A stretch of 49,617 bases of DNA, from contig CALUXW010000009.1 of assembly GCA_944324865.1 (NCBI GenBank), positions 1-49,617 of the forward strand, read 5' to 3'. The stretch is from Candidatus Gastranaerophilales bacterium (GTDB lineage: Bacteria > Cyanobacteriota > Vampirovibrionia > Gastranaerophilales > Gastranaerophilaceae). This document shows positions 33,200 to 41,752 of the stretch, piece after piece; within the stretch, counting starts at the first letter, position 1, and each line of letters opens with the position of its first letter. Under the pieces are notes generated by a model. That model had not been told where the DNA came from. It made no database searches and saw only the letters and a program-made list of their open reading frames with translations. Both the position numbers and the translations under genes were made by a program.

Positions 33200-33593
33200 T
33201 ATTTTTTTGTTTTTTAAACTCCTCGTAATTTCTTATATATTCATTTTCGTCATAGTGCGTGCTTGCTAAAACCATTAATTTGCAACCGTATGAAAAGTTG
33301 CGCATTTCTCTCCACATGTTTTTACCTATATATAAGCCTACATCTGGACGATTGAGCCAGATTTCCTCTCTTTTTTGACCGTCATCTAAAACAAACTGAC
33401 AAGCTCCATCAATTGCAATGATTATTTGTTCTAATTCTTTGTGCGCATGTTTTCCGCGTTCTTGGTTTGGCAGGGTGTCAAAAATGTAATAAACTCTTTT
33501 AATTTCAAAGGGGATATTTTGTCCGCCCTCAATAGACACAAGTTTACCACGCTCGTCGCCATGAATATTCATTTTTATAAGTTTATAATTCAT
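33192..33593 (-). CDS. FdtA/QdtA-family sugar 3,4-ketoisomerase (cupin)
   Basis: 133-residue cupin of the FdtA/QdtA/WxcM C-terminal family. It has DERGKLVSIEGGQNIPFEIKRVYYI (quoted in part), the conserved RGKHAHKELEQIIIA with His pair, and KNMWREMRNFSYGC. The family isomerises dTDP-4-keto-6-deoxyglucose to the 3-keto sugar, the substrate for 3-aminotransferases such as the one at 22878-23963. First gene of the minus-strand cassette; AGAGG precedes ATG. Confidence 0.88.
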   Translation of the reverse strand: MNYKLIKMNIHGDERGKLVSIEGGQNIPFEIKRVYYIFDTLPNQERGKHAHKELEQIIIAIDGACQFVLDDGQKREEIWLNRPDVGLYIGKNMWREMRNFSYGCKLMVLASTHYDENEYIRNYEEFKKQKNNV

Positions 33594-33615
33594 TTTAGCC
33601 TCTTGCTATTGATTA

Positions 33616-33624
33616 ATTGTAACA
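33616..33624 (-). promoter_or_regulatory. Predicted extended -10 promoter of the minus-strand cassette
   Basis: TGTTACAAT on the minus strand (extended -10), about 23 bases before ATG 33593. No convincing -35 element. Confidence 0.45.
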
Positions 33625-33691
33625 TAAAAATAAATTAATGCATAAATTACTCTTTTGTCTAATTTAAAACAATTGGTTTAGTTAATAACAT

Positions 33692-36379
33692 ATGCAAATG
33701 CAATTAAAAATGTTACTCATAACTTTAATTTTAATAATCTTTCAAAGCGCATATGCAAACAATATTTATGTGGAAAATTTTCAAGAGCTCATAGATTCTG
33801 GCAACCAAAGTGTGAGTGGTGATACAATAACGATTGTGAATGACATAACCTCTGATGACTCAATAGGTAATAGTTTTTATACAAAAGATGTAACTTTCCA
33901 GGGGCAAAATTTTAATATAGATGGCAGTGATGCATTTGGTGGTTTTGTATTAAGTCAAGGCAGCAATTTTAACAGATTAAGAATTATTAATTGCAAAGGA
34001 CAAATATATAATAATTCCTATTTTGCTGGTGCTATATTTAATAATGGTGGAAATACAATAATTAATAATTCTGCCTTTAATAATAATTACGCGAATGCAT
34101 CGGGCTTTAATTTTGCCGTAGCAGGTGCGGTCTATAATTTAAATAACGGGACTATTTCGATTAATTCTTCTTTGTTTGACAATAATTATGCTATTGGTGC
34201 AAGTGCTCAGGGTGGCGCATTGGGAAATGATAGCGGATTAAACACCATAAATATTTCCGACTCTGTTTTTAACGATAATTACACACACGGCTCGGCTATT
34301 TCTTATGGTGGAGCAATTACCAATGGAAACAATGCAACAATAAATATAAACAATAGTCTTTTTAATAATAATTTTGCGACTGCTGCTTCGGATGGCGTGT
34401 ATTTGTATGGCGGGAGCATATATAATACTGGCACTATGAATATTGATAACAGTTACTTTTCCAATAATCACATTTTAGGTAATGCAGATTCCTTTGCTTA
34501 TGGTGGGGCAATTCATAATAATTCTAATTTAACTATAACAAATACTATTTTTAATAATAACTATATAAGTTCGGACGTTGATTCCTCAGGAGGGGCAATT
34601 TATAACTATTTAAACGGAAATATAACAATCAGCAATTCAACATTTGAGAATAATTCATTGGATGCTCAAAATAGCAGAGGAGGAGCTATTGGCAATGAGG
34701 GTATTTTGACAATTATAAATTCAAATTTTAAAAACAATACCGATTCTAACGGTGAAAACGATATTTTTACTATTAATACGGTAAACTTTGAAGGTGAAGG
34801 CACAACAAATATATTAAGTGGAATTAGAGGTAGTGGAAATATATTTAAATATGGCAACGGTGTTTTGAATTTAGGTGGAAATAATTCTAATTTTACTGGC
34901 ACTTTTGATTTAGATGCTGGTACAGTCAATATTTTGCCTAATAGTGAATATTTTAATGCCAAATTAACAGGACTTTATAACGGTGTTAATTTTAATATGC
35001 AAAACGGGCAAATTGATAACATAAACTTTAGTATAACTTCACTTTATGGGCAATCCAATATCTATCCTGATGTAAATTTCTATTCTAATTCAATGGATAC
35101 GATAAGTGCCTCAAGTGTTACTGGTACAGGCAATATTTTCATTCCAAGATTGGCTATTTACGGTGTACCTCAGGCTGATTTTATATCAATTCCTTTTGCA
35201 AATTCTTTATTAAAAAATTATGTTAACTATAATTCTGCAATTATACAAACCCCTATTTATGATTATTTATCTTCTTATAATTCATCAAACGGTAACTTTA
35301 ATTTTTCGAGAAGGGGATTTAATCCGGGTATATTGTCTTCACAAGTTGCAACCCAACTTGCAGGTTTTCTTGTTCTTATTGATACTTTTAATAATGTTTT
35401 TTCCAATCTTGATATGGTAATGGTTGGGGACGAAAATACAAAAAAAGCAATAAATTTTTATAATAAATTTGCTTATAATTCTAGAGAGCCTTTTGGGTTT
35501 GTTAGCCCTTTAATACCTGAACAAAATAGTGGAATATGGTTTAAACCCTATTCTGTTTTTGAAAATGTGCCTCTTAAAAACGGACCTGTGGTATCAAATG
35601 TAGGTTATGGCGGGTTGTTTGGAGGTGAAAGCGGTTTAATTCCCTTGAAAAAGGGCTGGAGATGGCTTTATGGTGGCTATGCTTCCTATAATGGTTCTCA
35701 CCAGGCTTATGATGGTATAGGTATATATAATAATGGAGGTTTAATTGGTGCTTTATGTGCATTTTATAAAGAAAAATTTTTCTCCCTGTGGAGCTTGAAT
35801 GTTGGAGCTAATAGTGCAAAAACACATACAGATTTTGGCATGGATAATTTTTCAATTTTAAGTGCAGGATTTGCTCAAAAATCAGGTTTTAATTTTCCTT
35901 TACTGAATAATAAATTAATAATTCAGCCTAATATAATGAGTGCTTATACTTTTGTAAATACATTTAACTATGCAAATTCTGCAGGGGTTGATATATATAC
36001 AAAGCCTTTAAATGTTATACATATTGAGCCTCAGATTAAGATAATAGGTAATTTTAAAAACCTATTACAGCCTTATCTTGCTGTTTCTGTGGCTTGGAAT
36101 ATAATGGATAAAACAAAATTTAAAGCAAATGATGTTTATTTGCCAGAGTTATCGGTTAAACCCTATGTTAGATATGGTGTAGGCATACAAAAACGCATAG
36201 CTGACAGTTTTGTAGGTTTCTTGCAAGCATATATAACTAATGGCGGCAGAAATGGTGTAGGGCTATATTTCGGGTTAAGGTGGTCGTTTGGGAAAAAACA
36301 AAACAAAGGAAATAAATACTATGGTGGTTCTGTACCGGAAAAGCCTAAGGCAAAAATACTGCTAAGCAGAATAAAATGA
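33692..36379 (+). CDS. Pmp-like autotransporter adhesin
   Basis: 895-residue outer-membrane autotransporter. Signal peptide residues 1-22 (cleavage after AYA). The passenger (about 25-450) is a predicted right-handed beta-helix with at least seven imperfect repeats of GGAI-x-N followed by S-x-FxxN (for example GGAIHNNSNLTITNTIFNNN), the repeat style of Chlamydia polymorphic membrane proteins. An Asn-rich turn region precedes the linker. The barrel (about 630-867) has alternating beta strands from GIWFKPYSVFENV to GVGLYFGLRWSFG. The aromatic end of the barrel is followed by a basic tail of about 28 residues (KKQNKGNKYYGG...), which is unusual for barrels that end in Phe or Trp. No Shine-Dalgarno precedes ATG 33692; ATG 33698 and 33710 are in-frame alternatives. 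Confidence 0.88.
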   Translation: MQMQLKMLLITLILIIFQSAYANNIYVENFQELIDSGNQSVSGDTITIVNDITSDDSIGNSFYTKDVTFQGQNFNIDGSDAFGGFVLSQGSNFNRLRIINCKGQIYNNSYFAGAIFNNGGNTIINNSAFNNNYANASGFNFAVAGAVYNLNNGTISINSSLFDNNYAIGASAQGGALGNDSGLNTINISDSVFNDNYTHGSAISYGGAITNGNNATININNSLFNNNFATAASDGVYLYGGSIYNTGTMNIDNSYFSNNHILGNADSFAYGGAIHNNSNLTITNTIFNNNYISSDVDSSGGAIYNYLNGNITISNSTFENNSLDAQNSRGGAIGNEGILTIINSNFKNNTDSNGENDIFTINTVNFEGEGTTNILSGIRGSGNIFKYGNGVLNLGGNNSNFTGTFDLDAGTVNILPNSEYFNAKLTGLYNGVNFNMQNGQIDNINFSITSLYGQSNIYPDVNFYSNSMDTISASSVTGTGNIFIPRLAIYGVPQADFISIPFANSLLKNYVNYNSAIIQTPIYDYLSSYNSSNGNFNFSRRGFNPGILSSQVATQLAGFLVLIDTFNNVFSNLDMVMVGDENTKKAINFYNKFAYNSREPFGFVSPLIPEQNSGIWFKPYSVFENVPLKNGPVVSNVGYGGLFGGESGLIPLKKGWRWLYGGYASYNGSHQAYDGIGIYNNGGLIGALCAFYKEKFFSLWSLNVGANSAKTHTDFGMDNFSILSAGFAQKSGFNFPLLNNKLIIQPNIMSAYTFVNTFNYANSAGVDIYTKPLNVIHIEPQIKIIGNFKNLLQPYLAVSVAWNIMDKTKFKANDVYLPELSVKPYVRYGVGIQKRIADSFVGFLQAYITNGGRNGVGLYFGLRWSFGKKQNKGNKYYGGSVPEKPKAKILLSRIK

Positions 36380-36404
36380 TTGTAAAGCAGTAAATCTTAA
36401 AAAA

Positions 36405-36477
36405 TGGGCCCGGTGGGACTCGAACCCACGACCAAAAGATTAAGAGTCTCCTGCGCTACCAACTGCGCTACGAGCCC
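36405..36477 (-). tRNA. tRNA-Lys(CTT)
   Basis: 73-base cloverleaf on the minus strand: acceptor GGGCTCG/CGGGCCC, D-arm GCGC...GCGC, anticodon loop CTCTTAA (anticodon CTT), T-arm GTGGG TTCGAGT CCCAC, discriminator A. CCA is not encoded. Confidence 0.96.
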
Positions 36478-36487
36478 ATTTGTTTTT

Positions 36488-36514
36488 AGTATACCACAAA
36501 TAAAATATTAGCAA
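36488..36514 (-). promoter_or_regulatory. Predicted promoter of tRNA-Lys(CTT)
   Basis: On the minus strand TTGCTA (36514-36509), 15-base spacer, TATACT (36493-36488) preceded by TGG (extended -10). About 11 bases before the tRNA. Confidence 0.55.
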
Positions 36515-36592
36515 TTTTTTATTTAAAAATATATAGGTAAATATTTGCAAAGTAAAGTTAAAATGTTAGATGTTTTTAAATTAAACTAAAGC

Positions 36593-36621
36593 TTGTGATT
36601 TACCCTATATTGTAATACAAT
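36593..36621 (+). promoter_or_regulatory. Predicted promoter of the WaaE-like glycosyltransferase
   Basis: TTGTGA (36593-36598), 17-base spacer, TACAAT (36616-36621), the same -35 and spacing as valS. Followed by AGGAG at 36633-36637 and ATG 36647. Confidence 0.65.
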
Positions 36622-36646
36622 TGCCTTATTATAGGAGTTTAAACGT

Positions 36647-37438
36647 ATGGTCACAATTTCTGTTGTTATAAATACGCTTAATGCGCAAAGATTATTGGAT
36701 GATGTACTTGAAAGTGTAAAAGATGCAGATGAGATAATTATTTGTGATATGCATTCTGAAGACGATACTATTGAAATTGCAAAAAGGCATAAATGCAAAA
36801 TTTTCTATCATGAAAGAACAGGAATAGTGGAATTGGCGCGTAACTGGGCAATGGAACAAGCTACTTGTGACTGGATTTTAGTTCTTGATGCAGATGAAAT
36901 AGTTACACCTGAATTATGGCAATATTTGAAAAAATATGCGCAAAACCCAAAGAAAAATCGCTTTGCATGTTATATTCCTCGCGAAACATATTTGCTTGGC
37001 AAACACATACATTCTTGGCGACAATCCGGTATAAAAAGATTTTGGAAAAGAGGTAATTGTTATTATACAAACGAGATACACAAGATGCCTGTTACGCGCG
37101 AAGGAAAGGACTTTTGGATAAATAAAAATGGTAAACTCGACAATGTTGCACTAATTCACTATCATATTCCATCACTCAACCATTTTGGTGTAAGACTCAA
37201 TAATTATACTGATTTTGAACTTAAAAGATTTCAAATGAAAAATAAAAAATTTAAACTTTCAAAGCTTATTTTGCGCCCGCCATATGAATTTTTTAAGCTT
37301 TATATTCTAAAAGGCGGTTTTAAAGATGGTATTCATGGTTTTATATTTGCTGTAATTATGGCTTATTATAAATTTTTGCAATGGGCTAAATTGTATGAGT
37401 ATGAATTTGTTGAAAAGAATAGAGATTTAAAATATTAA
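36647..37438 (+). CDS. Family-2 glycosyltransferase (WaaE/KdtX type)
   Basis: 263-residue GT-A glycosyltransferase. ISVVINTLNAQRLLDDVLESV starts the domain (quoted without its first residues), CDMHSEDDT follows, and LDADEIVTPEL contains the metal-binding DAD at 81-83. The C-terminal part HYHIPSLNHF and the basic KLSKLILRPPYEFFKLYI resemble LPS-core beta-glucosyltransferases of the WaaE group. It is probably a peripheral inner-membrane enzyme for surface-glycan assembly. Nine bases separate it from the next gene, so it is likely co-transcribed with the YhcH-family gene. Confidence 0.9.
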   Translation: MVTISVVINTLNAQRLLDDVLESVKDADEIIICDMHSEDDTIEIAKRHKCKIFYHERTGIVELARNWAMEQATCDWILVLDADEIVTPELWQYLKKYAQNPKKNRFACYIPRETYLLGKHIHSWRQSGIKRFWKRGNCYYTNEIHKMPVTREGKDFWINKNGKLDNVALIHYHIPSLNHFGVRLNNYTDFELKRFQMKNKKFKLSKLILRPPYEFFKLYILKGGFKDGIHGFIFAVIMAYYKFLQWAKLYEYEFVEKNRDLKY

Positions 37439-37447
37439 GAGGTAATT

Positions 37448-37915
37448 ATGATTTTTGATAACATTAAAAATGCTCACCTGTATTATCAACTTGGTGAAAA
37501 AATAAAAAATGGTTTTGAGTTTTTGTTAAATAATGATTTAGATAAGATACCCCCTGCAATATATGATGTTTCTGATGGAATATATGCGAATGTCCAAGAA
37601 CTTGAAACAAAATTACCCCATCTTGCAAAATTTGAAGCACATAGAGAATACATTGATATCCAATATGTTATCAAGGGTAATGAAAGAATGGATTTTTCGC
37701 TTGTAGACGATTTTATATCAGATGTGCCATATGACACAAAAAAAGATGTTGAATTTTTAAAATTAAAAGATGATTCATTTTGTCCAAATACTATAAATGT
37801 TCATAAGGGCGATTTTGCAATATTTTTTCCACATGATGTACATGCGCCCATGTTAAGTTGTAATGAAGGTTGTGAAATAATTAAAAAAGTTATAGTTAAA
37901 ATTAAAGTAAATTAA
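37448..37915 (+). CDS. YhcH/YjgK/YiaL (TabA) family protein
   Basis: 155-residue cupin-like protein of the YhcH/YjgK/YiaL family (also called beta-galactosidase beta subunit-like). It has EAHREYIDIQYVIKG and HKGDFAIFFPHDVHAP, with the metal-binding His and Glu of the fold. The family is linked to sialic-acid or rare sugar handling (YhcH is proposed to be a sugar epimerase); the substrate here is unknown. Its 3' end overlaps the convergent helicase gene by 14 bases. Confidence 0.88.
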   Translation: MIFDNIKNAHLYYQLGEKIKNGFEFLLNNDLDKIPPAIYDVSDGIYANVQELETKLPHLAKFEAHREYIDIQYVIKGNERMDFSLVDDFISDVPYDTKKDVEFLKLKDDSFCPNTINVHKGDFAIFFPHDVHAPMLSCNEGCEIIKKVIVKIKVN

Positions 37916-40900
37916 GCTGGCACATGTCTTTAAAGCTACAAATTTCACAGGCACTTTTATTAAAGGTAGGCTCAAAATTTTGATTTTCTATATCTTTGTA
38001 GACTTGCTTTATTTTATTTTCAATGATTTCGTTGTCTTCGTCACACATTTTGCGTGTATAATTTTTATCACATTGTTCTACAAATACTAACTGTGCATTG
38101 CTTACTTTTTTGTCGAATTTCTTTTCTATTAAATATTTATAAAATCTCAGTTGATTTAAGTATTTTTCATAAACACCACCTTCTTTTATCTCGTATGAAC
38201 TTTTTGCGCTGCCTGTTTTATAATCTTTAATTAAAAATGTCCCGTCATCCATTAATTCTACTCTATCTATTTTTCCGTTAATCGTAATTTGCGTTCCGAT
38301 GTTTGTGCTGATATTCATTTCTGTGCTAAAAAGTTTATTTATAGGAGTTAATACGAGTTGATTATAAAACCTTTTTAAATTTTCTTCGCCCTTTTGTAAA
38401 TAATTTTTCCTTGTAACTCTGTCTGAAAATGGTGTCTTTGCAATTTGATTTTTAAAATCTGAAATAAAATCATCTAAGCTTTGGTATGTACCTTTTATTT
38501 TGGATTTTTTTGAAAAATTTTCTATTGTTCCGTGTACTGCACTACCATAGTTTAATACATCATTTACTCCGCTAAAAGTGCCGAGTCTTAATACATATGA
38601 GTACAAGAATTGTCTTGGACAAGATAAGTAAGTATTCATCATACTGGCACTTATATTTAACGATTCAAATGATGAGCGTATGAAATTTTTAAAGTTTTCT
38701 CTAAAATTATGTTCATATTTTACACATTTAAGTAATTCATTAACATAGTTTTCTTTTGTGTAGTGTATTTCTTCTTTGCAAAGAAAATCATCACTGATTT
38801 GGGATATAAATTTTGTCATGCGTCTTTCTTTTCCGCCGATAAGTTTTGGAAAACTTATATATAGCTTATGTTTTGCCCTTGTTATACCTACAAAAAGAAC
38901 TTTTATATTTTCTGAAAGTTTAAGTGCTTTTTTTGTTTCTTCGTCTATTATTTTTTTAATTGGTACTTTTGGTGTGATATTGTCTTGATTAAATCTTTCC
39001 CATTTGTATTCATCTACTGTAGGAATAAAAACATAAGAAAATTCACGCCCTTTTGATGAGTGTATGGTCACAAGTTGGATTGCATTTTTGTCAACCGGAG
39101 ATTTTTCCGTTAAAATTGCACTACCGTTTTGAAGCGCATCATCAAGGTAATTTGTAAAATCTTCCAAAGTTGCAGTTTTTTGCGAAATGTAAAAATTATG
39201 AGCTTCTTCAGTTAATTTTTTAAGCGCTGCAATATTTTCTTCAATGTTCATCGGACAATTTATGAAATAGTTCAATAAGCCAGTTTTATTAATGGTTTCC
39301 AGTATTAATTGATGAACATTTAGGACACTTTTGGCTTGATTTAAATATTCAAAATCTTTAATGAATTTCTCAATTTTGTTTTTATCTTGCCAATTGTGGT
39401 CTTTCATATCATAAATGTCTGAAATAAAGTCGCGGTTTTTGTGCAGGTATGATTTTGCCAAAATATCATTGTAATCGTTTATATTTATGCAAAAAGGTTC
39501 ACTTAGCAAAAGCGGAAATATTTTATCAGCATTATTTGATGGATTAACAAGCATCTTTATGTAAAAATATGCAAGTATTGATGACTTTATTGAAAAAATA
39601 CTTTTACCTTCTTTTAATTCATAGGGTATATTCCTTCCTTTTAATATTTCACAAAATTCTTCAAGTTCTCCGTTTGATTTTGTTAATATTGCGATTTCGT
39701 TTAATTTTGGTTTATCATTATTTATTATTTTTTCAATTTCATCGGCGATTGAACAGTACTCTTGGCTAATGTCATCATATATCCTTAAAATAGGTTTTGT
39801 ATTTTTTTCAAAAAGTGAATCGTTTTTTGCTATCAGATGTTTGCTTACGTTGAATTTTTTAAATTTTGGATTATTCTCCAATCTGTTTGGGTCTTGTTTT
39901 GCAATTTGTTCACTTAAGTCCAAAATAGATTGCGTTGATCTCATATTTTCGTTCAGGCATATTACTTTTGTATCAGGATATTTTTCAAGAAATTGCTCAA
40001 TATTATCAATTTGTGCACCTTGAAAACCATAAATTATTTGATCATCATCACCGACTATAAAAACATTTTTTTTGTTGTTTGCATCAACAAGGTTAAATAA
40101 CAAAGTATTTTGCGCCCTGTTTGTATCTTGGTATTCATCGACCAAAAAATAATCGTAATTATTTGAAATTTTGTCTAAAAAATTTGCAGATTCAACAAAT
40201 TTGTTTAAAACGAGAATAATCATATCATTGAAATCTATATAGTTATTCTCTTTCATTTTTTGGTTGTATAATTCGTAAAAACTGTACAGTTCTCGAGCTT
40301 GATTTATTTTTTTTTCGAGCTCTAACATGGTATTTTCAAGCTTTTGAGTTATTTTTTTGCCTTGTTTTAGTGTATCATTAATATTTTCCTTAATTTCTTT
40401 TAATCCTCTTCCCCATTGTGGGTGATTTTCGAGGTTGTAAAAGTATTCTTCTTTTGTTAGGAGATTTTTTTTGACTTCGTTAATTCTTGATAAAATTTTA
40501 TTCAGATGATAAAACTTATCTCCTGAAGAAGTTTTAAAATATTTTGTATCAAGTTCATCAATGCATAAATGCATAAGATTTCTTTTTGCAGTATCGTTTA
40601 TTACCTGCGACGAGGAATATTCTTCAAAATACTCCTCATTGCTTTGTATAATTTCCCAACAAAAACCGTGATATGTATATATATTAACGGGCGCAGCTTT
40701 TTGTCCGATTTTTGCAATGAGTCTGTTCTTCATTTCAGCTGCTGCAGCTTCTGAAAAAGTAAGACATAGAATTTTTGCAGGATCTATTTCTTTTTCAAGC
40801 ATATTTTTTATACGCTCTATAACAGTAAAAGTCTTACCTGTTCCGGGTCCTGCAAGAACCATTACTTTTCCACTGATTGTATCTATGCATTCTTGTTGTT

Positions 40901-40937
40901 TTTTATTGGGCAATATTTTTGTTTTAATTTCACTCAT
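37902..40937 (-). CDS. UvrD/Rep-family helicase fused to a PD-(D/E)XK nuclease with Fe-S cysteines
   Basis: 1011-residue superfamily-1 helicase-nuclease. Walker A GPGTGKT is at residues 30-36, motif II VDEYQDT at 266-272, and later helicase motifs include QLVTIHSSKGREF and GITRAKHKL. The C-terminal nuclease domain has Cys773 (CPRQF), GKIDRVELMDDGTFLIKDYKTG (catalytic Asp and Lys, quoted in part) and Cys997, Cys1000 and Cys1006 (CEICSFKDMC). That is the four-Cys pattern of the [4Fe-4S] AddB/Dna2/Cas4-type nucleases. It probably resects or processes DNA ends. No AddB or AddA partner is adjacent. The start codon is 23 bases from the terminator of tRNA-Gly. Confidence 0.93.
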   Translation of the reverse strand: MSEIKTKILPNKKQQECIDTISGKVMVLAGPGTGKTFTVIERIKNMLEKEIDPAKILCLTFSEAAAAEMKNRLIAKIGQKAAPVNIYTYHGFCWEIIQSNEEYFEEYSSSQVINDTAKRNLMHLCIDELDTKYFKTSSGDKFYHLNKILSRINEVKKNLLTKEEYFYNLENHPQWGRGLKEIKENINDTLKQGKKITQKLENTMLELEKKINQARELYSFYELYNQKMKENNYIDFNDMIILVLNKFVESANFLDKISNNYDYFLVDEYQDTNRAQNTLLFNLVDANNKKNVFIVGDDDQIIYGFQGAQIDNIEQFLEKYPDTKVICLNENMRSTQSILDLSEQIAKQDPNRLENNPKFKKFNVSKHLIAKNDSLFEKNTKPILRIYDDISQEYCSIADEIEKIINNDKPKLNEIAILTKSNGELEEFCEILKGRNIPYELKEGKSIFSIKSSILAYFYIKMLVNPSNNADKIFPLLLSEPFCININDYNDILAKSYLHKNRDFISDIYDMKDHNWQDKNKIEKFIKDFEYLNQAKSVLNVHQLILETINKTGLLNYFINCPMNIEENIAALKKLTEEAHNFYISQKTATLEDFTNYLDDALQNGSAILTEKSPVDKNAIQLVTIHSSKGREFSYVFIPTVDEYKWERFNQDNITPKVPIKKIIDEETKKALKLSENIKVLFVGITRAKHKLYISFPKLIGGKERRMTKFISQISDDFLCKEEIHYTKENYVNELLKCVKYEHNFRENFKNFIRSSFESLNISASMMNTYLSCPRQFLYSYVLRLGTFSGVNDVLNYGSAVHGTIENFSKKSKIKGTYQSLDDFISDFKNQIAKTPFSDRVTRKNYLQKGEENLKRFYNQLVLTPINKLFSTEMNISTNIGTQITINGKIDRVELMDDGTFLIKDYKTGSAKSSYEIKEGGVYEKYLNQLRFYKYLIEKKFDKKVSNAQLVFVEQCDKNYTRKMCDEDNEIIENKIKQVYKDIENQNFEPTFNKSACEICSFKDMCQLNLL

Positions 40938-40959
40938 TTATCTCTTGTCCTTGCATATT

Positions 40960-40988
40960 AAAAAGGCCTGCTATATGCAGGCCTTTTT
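40960..40988. terminator. Hairpin between tRNA-Gly and the helicase gene
   Basis: Perfect 12-bp stem AAAAAGGCCTGC/GCAGGCCTTTTT with a 5-base loop. On the minus strand it follows tRNA-Gly and ends in a T5 run, so it probably terminates the tRNA transcript before the helicase gene. Confidence 0.85.
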
Positions 40989-40992
40989 AATT

Positions 40993-41064
40993 AGCGGGAG
41001 ACGAGGCTCGAACTCGCGACATCTTCCTTGGCAAGGAAGCATTCTACCACTGAATTACTCCCGC
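40993..41064 (-). tRNA. tRNA-Gly(GCC)
   Basis: 72-base cloverleaf on the minus strand: acceptor GCGGGAG/CTCCCGC, D-arm ATTC...GAAT, anticodon loop TTGCCAA (anticodon GCC), T-arm GCGAG TTCGAGC CTCGT, discriminator T. CCA is not encoded. Confidence 0.96.
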
Positions 41065-41080
41065 AAACAGCGATAAAACT

Positions 41081-41108
41081 ATAATACACGTTAAAAAAAA
41101 TATTTCAA
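41081..41108 (-). promoter_or_regulatory. Predicted promoter of tRNA-Gly
   Basis: On the minus strand TTGAAA (41108-41103), 16-base spacer, TATTAT (41086-41081), about 16 bases before the tRNA. Confidence 0.6.
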
Positions 41109-41117
41109 GTATTTTTT

Positions 41118-41603
41118 TTAATTAATACTTTGTGAGGTTTTACCTTGTGTATTTATATTTTCTTGCTCAGTTTTAATTATTGTATCATATTCGTTTCCTG
41201 GGGTTTCTTGTTCGGTTTTTATATCTGTTTTGTTTTGAGCATTGGTATTTTCTTGATTTTTACTGAGTTTTGTATTTAATGCCAGTATTGTTGCAGATGA
41301 TACTAATGATAAACCAGCACCTATCCACTTTAATATACCCCTTTGTTTTCTTATTGTTTGATTGTTATTTGTATTGGTATTTTGTGCAACTTTTTTCCCA
41401 TGTGCTCCCAGTAATGTTAATAATGTTCCAAGAATAGTGCTACCTGCCAAAGCTGAGTTTGTTTTCAGTTTAGTTGTTTCATCAGATTTTTCAAAAGTAT
41501 CTTTAAAATTAATTGCTTGTGTTTTAATTGTTTGCAAAATATTTTCTTGTTTTGATGTTGCAAATTGCGTATTTGTGTTTGTAGAATTAATTCCTTGTAG
41601 CAT
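41118..41603 (-). CDS. Hypothetical protein with two hydrophobic helices (161 residues)
   Basis: Not recognised. Polar Asn/Gln/Thr-rich N-terminus, two hydrophobic helices (about residues 50-67 SALAGSTILGTLLTLLGA, and 88-110 GILKWIGAGLSLVSSATILAL) separated by a Lys-rich stretch, then a long charged Gln/Thr/Lys tail. It could be a small two-pass membrane protein with both ends cytoplasmic. It has a strong AGGAG ribosome binding site 7 bases upstream. It stands alone between tRNA-Gly and pfp. Confidence 0.65.
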   Translation of the reverse strand: MLQGINSTNTNTQFATSKQENILQTIKTQAINFKDTFEKSDETTKLKTNSALAGSTILGTLLTLLGAHGKKVAQNTNTNNNQTIRKQRGILKWIGAGLSLVSSATILALNTKLSKNQENTNAQNKTDIKTEQETPGNEYDTIIKTEQENINTQGKTSQSIN

Positions 41604-41752
41604 TTATCAACTCCTGTTGCCTTTATAATTTTAAGTGCTGTAAATATTTTTTTTGCTATTCTTGTTTATTTTTTTTACATTTCTTAATTTTTGTTAAATC
41701 GTCTTGTTTGTAATAAAATATAATTAATTGGAGCTAAATAAGGAGAAAATTT

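Noticed and set aside
32243..33593. Interpreting the FemAB/GNAT-like gene with the cupin as a toxin-antitoxin pair
   Set aside because: Sizes and families are wrong for a GNAT toxin/RHH antitoxin pair; motifs and surroundings fit glycan synthesis.
33692..36379. Asn-rich repeats as a possible repeat array or CRISPR-like element
   Set aside because: The repetition is at protein level (GGAI/FxxN beta-helix), with diverged bases and no fixed spacer length.
22878..37915. The glycan region as a recently acquired island
   Set aside because: I see no integrase, transposase or flanking direct repeats around it, and base composition looks similar to the rest by eye; a real composition calculation would be needed.
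40717..41076. Plus-strand frame ending RRGSNSRHLPWQGSILPL
   Set aside because: It is the antisense of tRNA-Gly joined to antisense of the helicase gene; it crosses a terminator hairpin and is a false ORF.
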